The notes beneath the pieces were generated by a model. It was not told where the DNA came from. It ran no database searches and saw nothing but the letters and a program-made list of their open reading frames with translations. The position numbers and the translations under genes were made by a program. This document shows positions 6,818-8,896 of a DNA stretch of 8,896 bases, piece after piece (position 1 is the first letter of the stretch; each line of letters starts with the position of its first letter). The stretch is from Candidatus Iainarchaeum sp. (lineage in GTDB: Archaea > Iainarchaeota > Iainarchaeia > JAADDC01), in NCBI GenBank assembly GCA_013154145.1, contig JAADDC010000032.1, forward strand, positions 1-8,896. Reading direction: 5' to 3'.

Positions 6818-6868
6818 GAGGGGACTCCGCCAACGGGGCTTCGCCCCTATCTTGGGCTGGAGCCCCTC
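6818..6868 (+). repeat. Long near-perfect hairpin filling the tRNA-Phe/tRNA-Gly spacer
   Basis: GAGGGG-A-CTCC (6818-6828) pairs with GGAG-CCCCTC (6859-6868): ten pairs around a single bulged A. Inside, CCAA (6830-6833) can pair with TTGG (6852-6855), and GGGGC-TTC-GCCCC (6835-6847) forms the tip. The hairpin fills almost all of the 55-nt spacer between the two tRNAs. There is no T-run after it, so an intrinsic terminator is unlikely. It may be a processing structure that presents the tRNA ends, or a small RNA. Function unknown. Confidence 0.7.
6825..6840 (+). repeat. tRNA-trailer repeat, copy 1
   Basis: CTCCGCCAACGGGGCT, identical at 6956-6971. Each copy begins 10-13 nt after a tRNA 3' end (tRNA-Phe, tRNA-Gly). 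Similarity continues past the repeat (TCGCC here, CCGCC in copy 2). This copy forms part of the long spacer hairpin. Confidence 0.8.
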
Positions 6869-6870
6869 GT

Positions 6871-6943
6871 GCGCCGGTGGTGTAGCCTGGCAGCACACCG
6901 GCCCCCCAAGCCGGTAGCCCGGGTTCAAATCCCGGCCGGCGCA
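6871..6943 (+). tRNA. tRNA-Gly (CCC) with C at position 33
   Basis: 73-nt cloverleaf with all stems paired: acceptor GCGCCGG/CCGGCGC, discriminator A, no encoded CCA; D-stem GTGT/GCAC; anticodon stem CCGGC/GCCGG; T-stem CCGGG/CCCGG around TTCAAAT; variable region TAGC. The anticodon loop (6903-6909) reads CCCCCAA, so the anticodon is CCC (6905-6907). The nucleotide before it, position 33 (6904), is C where U is nearly universal. The G1-C72, C2-G71, G3-C70 pairs with C35, C36 and A73 fit glycine identity. Confidence 0.9.
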
Positions 6944-6955
6944 CTCTCTATAGGG

Positions 6956-6971
6956 CTCCGCCAACGGGGCT
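6956..6971 (+). repeat. tRNA-trailer repeat, copy 2
   Basis: Second exact copy of CTCCGCCAACGGGGCT, 12 nt after tRNA-Gly. A shorter form, GCTCCGCCA, recurs at 8641-8649 in the spacer near tRNA-Arg. Confidence 0.8.
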
Positions 6972-6977
6972 CCGCCA

Positions 6978-7105
6978 CAACCGGCCCGCCGGTTGACCAC
7001 GGGCCGAGGGTGGTCGAAGACCACCCGCACCAGGGGTCGGCGCTACGCTCGACCGCCCGAACACGACCCCAAGTGCGTCCGGTCGTCAGACCGGACCCGC
7101 TGGTG
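6978..7105 (+). ncRNA. Putative structured RNA element, copy A (downstream of tRNA-Gly)
   Basis: Starts with the inverted repeat CAACCGGCCCGCCGGTTGA (6978-6996). Next come GGGCCGA and a perfect 8-bp hairpin GGGTGGTC-GAA-GACCACCC (7008-7026). A larger fold can then form: CACCAG (7028-7033) with CTGGTG (7100-7105) encloses GGGTCG/CGACCC (7034-7039 with 7064-7069) and GTCCGGTC-GTCA-GACCGGAC (7077-7096), a three-way junction. A homologous copy lies on the minus strand behind tRNA-Arg (8721-8798), with compensatory changes in the 7008-7026 hairpin. No open reading frame here looks coding. It could be a small RNA, part of a tRNA precursor, or a mobile palindromic repeat. I do not recognise it as RNase P, SRP or an H/ACA RNA. 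Confidence 0.5.
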
Positions 7106-7125
7106 GATCAACCGAGCCAGCGGTT

Positions 7126-7208
7126 GCGGGGGTGCCCGAGCGGCCAAAGGGGCCGGATTCAGGGTCCGGTGGCTCAGGCCTTCGTGGGTTCGAATCCCAC
7201 CCCCCGCA
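7126..7208 (+). tRNA. tRNA-Leu (CAG)
   Basis: 83-nt class II tRNA. The acceptor GCGGGGG (7126-7132) pairs with CCCCCGC (7201-7207), discriminator A, no CCA. The anticodon stem CCGGA/TCCGG encloses TTCAGGG, anticodon CAG at 7160-7162. The long variable arm is at 7170-7183, and the T-stem GTGGG/CCCAC encloses TTCGAAT. No intron is seen. Confidence 0.97.
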
Positions 7209-7225
7209 CTCAAACAACCGATGTG

Positions 7226-7281
7226 GTAGGATGACGAGAAGGGGATGCTGAGGGATGATGACTTTGACCGCTGCTGAGCAC
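7226..7281 (+). ncRNA. C/D box guide sRNA
   Basis: All four boxes are present in the right order and spacing: C box ATGACGA (7231-7237, one change from RTGATGA), a 10-nt guide, D' CTGA (7248-7251), a 3-nt spacer, C' ATGATGA (7255-7261), a 12-nt guide and D CTGA (7274-7277). Twelve nucleotides between C' and D is the spacing archaeal C/D particles strongly prefer. It would direct 2'-O-methylation by fibrillarin, Nop5 and L7Ae. Guide 2 complements CAGCGGUCAAAG and, by the five-nucleotide rule, would methylate its fifth base (G). Guide 1 complements CAUCCCCUUC (fifth base C). Targets were not identified. The C box lies 22 nt after tRNA-Leu, so a joint transcript is plausible. Terminal-stem pairing is weak, and the exact ends are estimated. 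Confidence 0.75.
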
Positions 7282-7284
7282 CCC

Positions 7285-7291
7285 TTTTAAA
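7285..7291 (+). promoter_or_regulatory. TATA box of the nucleoside phosphorylase-family gene
   Basis: TTTTAAA centred at 7288, 27 nt before the ATG at 7315, with no Shine-Dalgarno between them. The same T-run may end transcription of the C/D sRNA, whose D box lies 7 nt upstream. Confidence 0.6.
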
Positions 7292-7314
7292 CTCCGTTGC
7301 CATATAGATGCTCG

Positions 7315-8091
7315 ATGGCTTACTCGGAGCTGCTCTCGGATCCAGAGGGAAGAAAGGAGATATTCCAGGAACTTTTCGGCCTTGAAGAGGAACTAATCCC
7401 CGACAGGGTTGTGGTATCCCCCATCGCCCTCGAGGCCGTCTTCCCCCAGGACTTCAGGAAGGTCTTCGACGAGAAAGGTCTCGATTATGAGGAATTCATC
7501 CCCGAGGACAAGGTTCTGGGGAAGGTCGCCCGGAACATCCTCATTGAGGGGAAGGGCTTGATGTTGGTCCTGGGTAGAGGTGTGGTGGAGTTCGTTGATA
7601 GCCTACGAGTGCTTCTCTCTGCAGACAGTCCGGACATGCTCTTCGTGGGATCCTCCGCCGGCATACAGGGCGTGGATACGGGAGACATCGTGGCTCCGGA
7701 AGCCGTCATCCCCTTTGAAAACGTGAGCGAGATCTACGTGGACGTCACGAGGCACCTCCCCGTGGCAAACCCAGACCTTCTGAACGAGGTGAAGGTCCCC
7801 GGCGTTAAGGAATCCCTCCACGCCACCGTCCCGCTCTTTTACATGGAGACCTTGGACTTCCTTCGCTACCTCAAGGTCATCGGAGTAAATACCATTGACA
7901 TGGAGCTCTCGGCCTTCTATCGACTCGCAAGTGTTCACGGTGCCCGGGCTGCCGCTCTCCTGAGGGTGAGCGACCTGCCCCTGGTCGGAGAACACTACTA
8001 CTCGGAGTCTTACCAGCGCAAGAAGGACAAGAAATTGGCCTCCAAGTACCGCCTCCTGGAGCTCGCCCTCAGGTTCCTGGGCTTCTCCTGA
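7315..8091 (+). CDS. Nucleoside phosphorylase family protein
   Basis: 258 residues. It belongs to the PNP/UDP phosphorylase fold, whose enzymes cleave nucleosides with phosphate to free base and (deoxy)ribose-1-P. Visible motifs are the phosphate-loop type GSSAGIQG (112-119) followed by DTGDIVAPEAVIP (121-133), the ribose-binding segment NTIDMELSAFYRLA (192-205, with Met196-Glu197), and RVSDLPLVG (217-225) with Asp220 in the place of the base-contacting acid. The N-terminal 70 residues are long and acidic compared with typical members, and the usual early GDP/GxR motif is not obvious, so substrate and even activity are uncertain. The ATG at 7315 agrees with the TATA box; the TTG at 7297 would add six residues inside the promoter-to-start gap. 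It converges with the Nudix gene, with a 14-nt gap between stops. Confidence 0.8.
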   Translation: MAYSELLSDPEGRKEIFQELFGLEEELIPDRVVVSPIALEAVFPQDFRKVFDEKGLDYEEFIPEDKVLGKVARNILIEGKGLMLVLGRGVVEFVDSLRVLLSADSPDMLFVGSSAGIQGVDTGDIVAPEAVIPFENVSEIYVDVTRHLPVANPDLLNEVKVPGVKESLHATVPLFYMETLDFLRYLKVIGVNTIDMELSAFYRLASVHGARAAALLRVSDLPLVGEHYYSESYQRKKDKKLASKYRLLELALRFLGFS

Positions 8092-8105
8092 GGGAGACGG
8101 TTTCG

Positions 8106-8570
8106 TCAGCGGGGCAGGAAGAGTTCATCGTCCCACTTGTCACTTCTTTGAGTTTTAAACTCTTTTAGACCCCACGCCCGAAGGAGTTTGACGGCCGCCA
8201 CGGTACTAAGTGCTGGATTGCTTAGGTTTCTGAGTTCCTCGGGACTGAAAAACTTCCAACCGAGGTGCTCCGGATCACCGAGATCAATTCTTCCCATCTC
8301 CGACTCGATTAAATAAAATAATGCGTTCACCTTTGGCTTTCCGTGCCGGAAAATTACAGAGCCAAGGAAGGATTTTATAGTAGCTTCGAGGCCCGTTTCT
8401 TCTTTCCACTCTCGAAGTACAGCGCTGTCCGGGGTTTCTCCCTTATCGACGGCCCCTCCTGGAGGCTCCCAAACATCTTTATAGTGGATTTTCAGGTAAG
8501 AGATGTCCCGATGAAGAAGAAACAACTTGCCATCGCTTATCCACACACCATAAACGACGACAAGACCCAT
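8106..8570 (-). CDS. Nudix hydrolase
   Basis: 154 residues. The complete Nudix box Gx5Ex7REUxEExGU runs from Gly39 to Leu61: GAVDKGE, then REWKEETGL. It is preceded by the beta-strand pattern VYGVWISDGKLFLLHR and followed by a FYLIES strand. Such proteins hydrolyse nucleoside diphosphates linked to another group. A PPGG just before the box and the small size are like ADP-ribose or NTP pyrophosphatases, but the substrate cannot be read from sequence. The ATG at 8570 lies 27 nt from a TTTTAAG box, so it is favoured over the in-frame TTG at 8573. The gene is visibly more AT-rich than the synthetase genes, which may reflect transfer. The nearby nucleoside phosphorylase-family gene suggests nucleotide salvage or clean-up, but the two genes are transcribed towards each other. 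Confidence 0.92.
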   Translation of the reverse strand: MGLVVVYGVWISDGKLFLLHRDISYLKIHYKDVWEPPGGAVDKGETPDSAVLREWKEETGLEATIKSFLGSVIFRHGKPKVNALFYLIESEMGRIDLGDPEHLGWKFFSPEELRNLSNPALSTVAAVKLLRAWGLKEFKTQRSDKWDDELFLPR

Positions 8571-8593
8571 CAAAAACCTATGAACCGCAGAAA

Positions 8594-8600
8594 CTTAAAA
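8594..8600 (-). promoter_or_regulatory. TATA box of the Nudix gene
   Basis: CTTTTAAG on the minus strand (core 8594-8600, centre 8597), 27 nt before the ATG at 8570. No Shine-Dalgarno is visible, again the leaderless arrangement. Confidence 0.55.
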
Positions 8601-8628
8601 GAAACATAGCATCTGCTTGCGCGTCAAC

Positions 8629-8645
8629 GGAGCATCGGTTGCTCC
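8629..8645. repeat. Small hairpin
   Basis: GGAGCA-TCGGT-TGCTCC, a 6-bp perfect stem in the spacer between the Nudix gene and tRNA-Arg. The adjoining GCTCCGCCA and GGACCCGCTGG (8652-8662) repeat modules found around tRNA-Gly and tRNA-Leu. Confidence 0.5.
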
Positions 8646-8675
8646 GCCAGTGGACCCGCTGGGATTACCGAACCG

Positions 8676-8693
8676 AAGGGGCTTCGCCCCTTT
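8676..8693. repeat. GGGGCTTCGCCCC hairpin, second copy
   Basis: AAGGGGC-TTC-GCCCCTT(T), a 7-bp stem. Its 13-nt core is identical to the tip of the hairpin at 6835-6847 between tRNA-Phe and tRNA-Gly. Read on either strand, a short T-run follows only on the plus strand. Confidence 0.65.
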
Positions 8694-8720
8694 CGAGAAC
8701 CCCCGCAGTGCGTACGGCCG

Positions 8721-8798
8721 GAGCGTAGCGAAGACCCAGAACTTGGTGTGGCCGATCTTCGATCGGCCTCGGCCCGCGATCAACCGGCGGGCCGGTTG
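8721..8798 (-). ncRNA. Putative structured RNA element, copy B (downstream of tRNA-Arg)
   Basis: On the minus strand it begins 9 nt after tRNA-Arg with CAACCGGCCCGCCGGTTGA (18 nt identical to copy A, plus the next two bases), then GGGCCGAGG, the hairpin GGCCGATC-GAA-GATCGGCC (8750-8768), CACCA and CGCTACGCTC (8721-8730), in the same order as copy A. The hairpin differs from copy A at three pairs, all compensated, and keeps the GAA loop. Farther on, CTGGG and CCCAG can close a larger stem around the 8676-8693 hairpin. No coding potential is seen. Confidence 0.5.
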
Positions 8799-8807
8799 CT
8801 CTGTTAG

Positions 8808-8882
8808 CGGCCCCGGGGGGATTCGAACCCCCGACCTTCGGCTTAGAAGGCCGACGCCCTATCCAGGCTGGGCTACGGGGCC
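8808..8882 (-). tRNA. tRNA-Arg (TCT)
   Basis: 75-nt cloverleaf on the minus strand: acceptor GGCCCCG/CGGGGCC, discriminator G; D-stem GCCC/GGGC; anticodon stem TCGGC/GCCGA around CTTCTAA, anticodon TCT (complement of 8845-8847); variable AGGTC; T-stem GGGGG/CCCCC around TTCGAAT. No CCA is encoded. Its promoter lies beyond the window. Confidence 0.96.
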
Positions 8883-8896
8883 CTATCCATCAATGG

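Noticed and set aside
6818..6868. Intrinsic terminator behind tRNA-Phe
   Set aside because: Strong hairpin but no T-run after it, and tRNA-Gly follows within 3 nt.
6697..7084. CRISPR-like array from the recurring 12-16-nt motifs
   Set aside because: Repeats are too short, irregularly spaced and in both orientations, without uniform spacers or cas genes.
7077..7096. Separate attenuator for tRNA-Leu from the perfect GTCCGGTC/GACCGGAC hairpin
   Set aside because: It fits better as one arm of the larger copy A fold; no T-run or leader peptide supports attenuation.
6466..7303. Several short open frames over the tRNA cluster (with GFEPR-type peptides)
   Set aside because: These peptides come from translating tRNA T-loops backwards, a well-known artefact; the DNA is tRNA genes and spacers.
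8595..8783. 62-codon minus-strand open frame in the spacer next to tRNA-Arg
   Set aside because: Composed of the hairpin modules, no homology recognised, and it would start inside the structured element.
6742..8882. Integrated element with attachment sites at the tRNA genes
   Set aside because: No integrase gene and no duplicated tRNA 3' end are visible; tRNAs are complete and the genes between them are ordinary metabolic genes.

Overview
The window comes from an archaeon, most likely a thermophile. The evidence is an archaeal-type GluRS, an archaea-specific 8-oxoguanine glycosylase (AGOG), an aRelB/aRelE-like toxin-antitoxin pair, a C/D box guide RNA, tRNA genes without encoded CCA, and TATA boxes about 26-29 nt upstream of start codons that imply leaderless mRNAs. 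Coding DNA is GC-rich. The lineage cannot be fixed from this piece. A class II lysyl-tRNA synthetase argues against groups such as Thermococcales, which use the class I enzyme.

Left part (1-3873, minus strand): a tight four-gene unit read right to left. It holds gltX (GluRS), an unrecognised multi-pass membrane protein, a stand-alone cupin like the C-terminal domain of type II mannose-6-phosphate isomerase, and a phosphomannomutase/phosphoglucomutase cut by the window edge. Gaps are 4 nt or less. The cupin and mutase together would convert fructose-6-P to mannose-6-P and then mannose-1-P, the entry to GDP-mannose and glycan synthesis.

Middle (3874-6647, plus strand): one symmetric TATA element lies about 27 nt from the GTG start of gltX on one side and from the GTG start of relB on the other. 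The relE toxin gene after relB is broken by one extra base in an A6 run. Next is a two-gene unit of class II lysS and the AGOG DNA-repair glycosylase.

Right part (6648-8896): an RNA-rich region. Plus-strand tRNA-Phe(GAA), tRNA-Gly(CCC) and tRNA-Leu(CAG) are followed by a C/D box sRNA, and tRNA-Arg(TCT) lies on the minus strand at the right edge. The spacers are GC-rich, full of perfect hairpins, and share short modules in shuffled order and orientation. One element occurs twice, each time downstream of a tRNA on that tRNA's strand, and its hairpin shows compensatory base changes. A third strand changes along with the hairpin, which suggests alternative pairings. Between the two RNA clusters lie a nucleoside phosphorylase-family gene (plus) and a Nudix hydrolase gene (minus), arranged tail to tail, each with its own leaderless-type promoter.

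The most noteworthy items are the repeated structured element near the tRNAs, tRNA-Gly with C instead of U at position 33, the frameshifted relE, the two-way leaderless promoter, and the C/D sRNA just behind tRNA-Leu.
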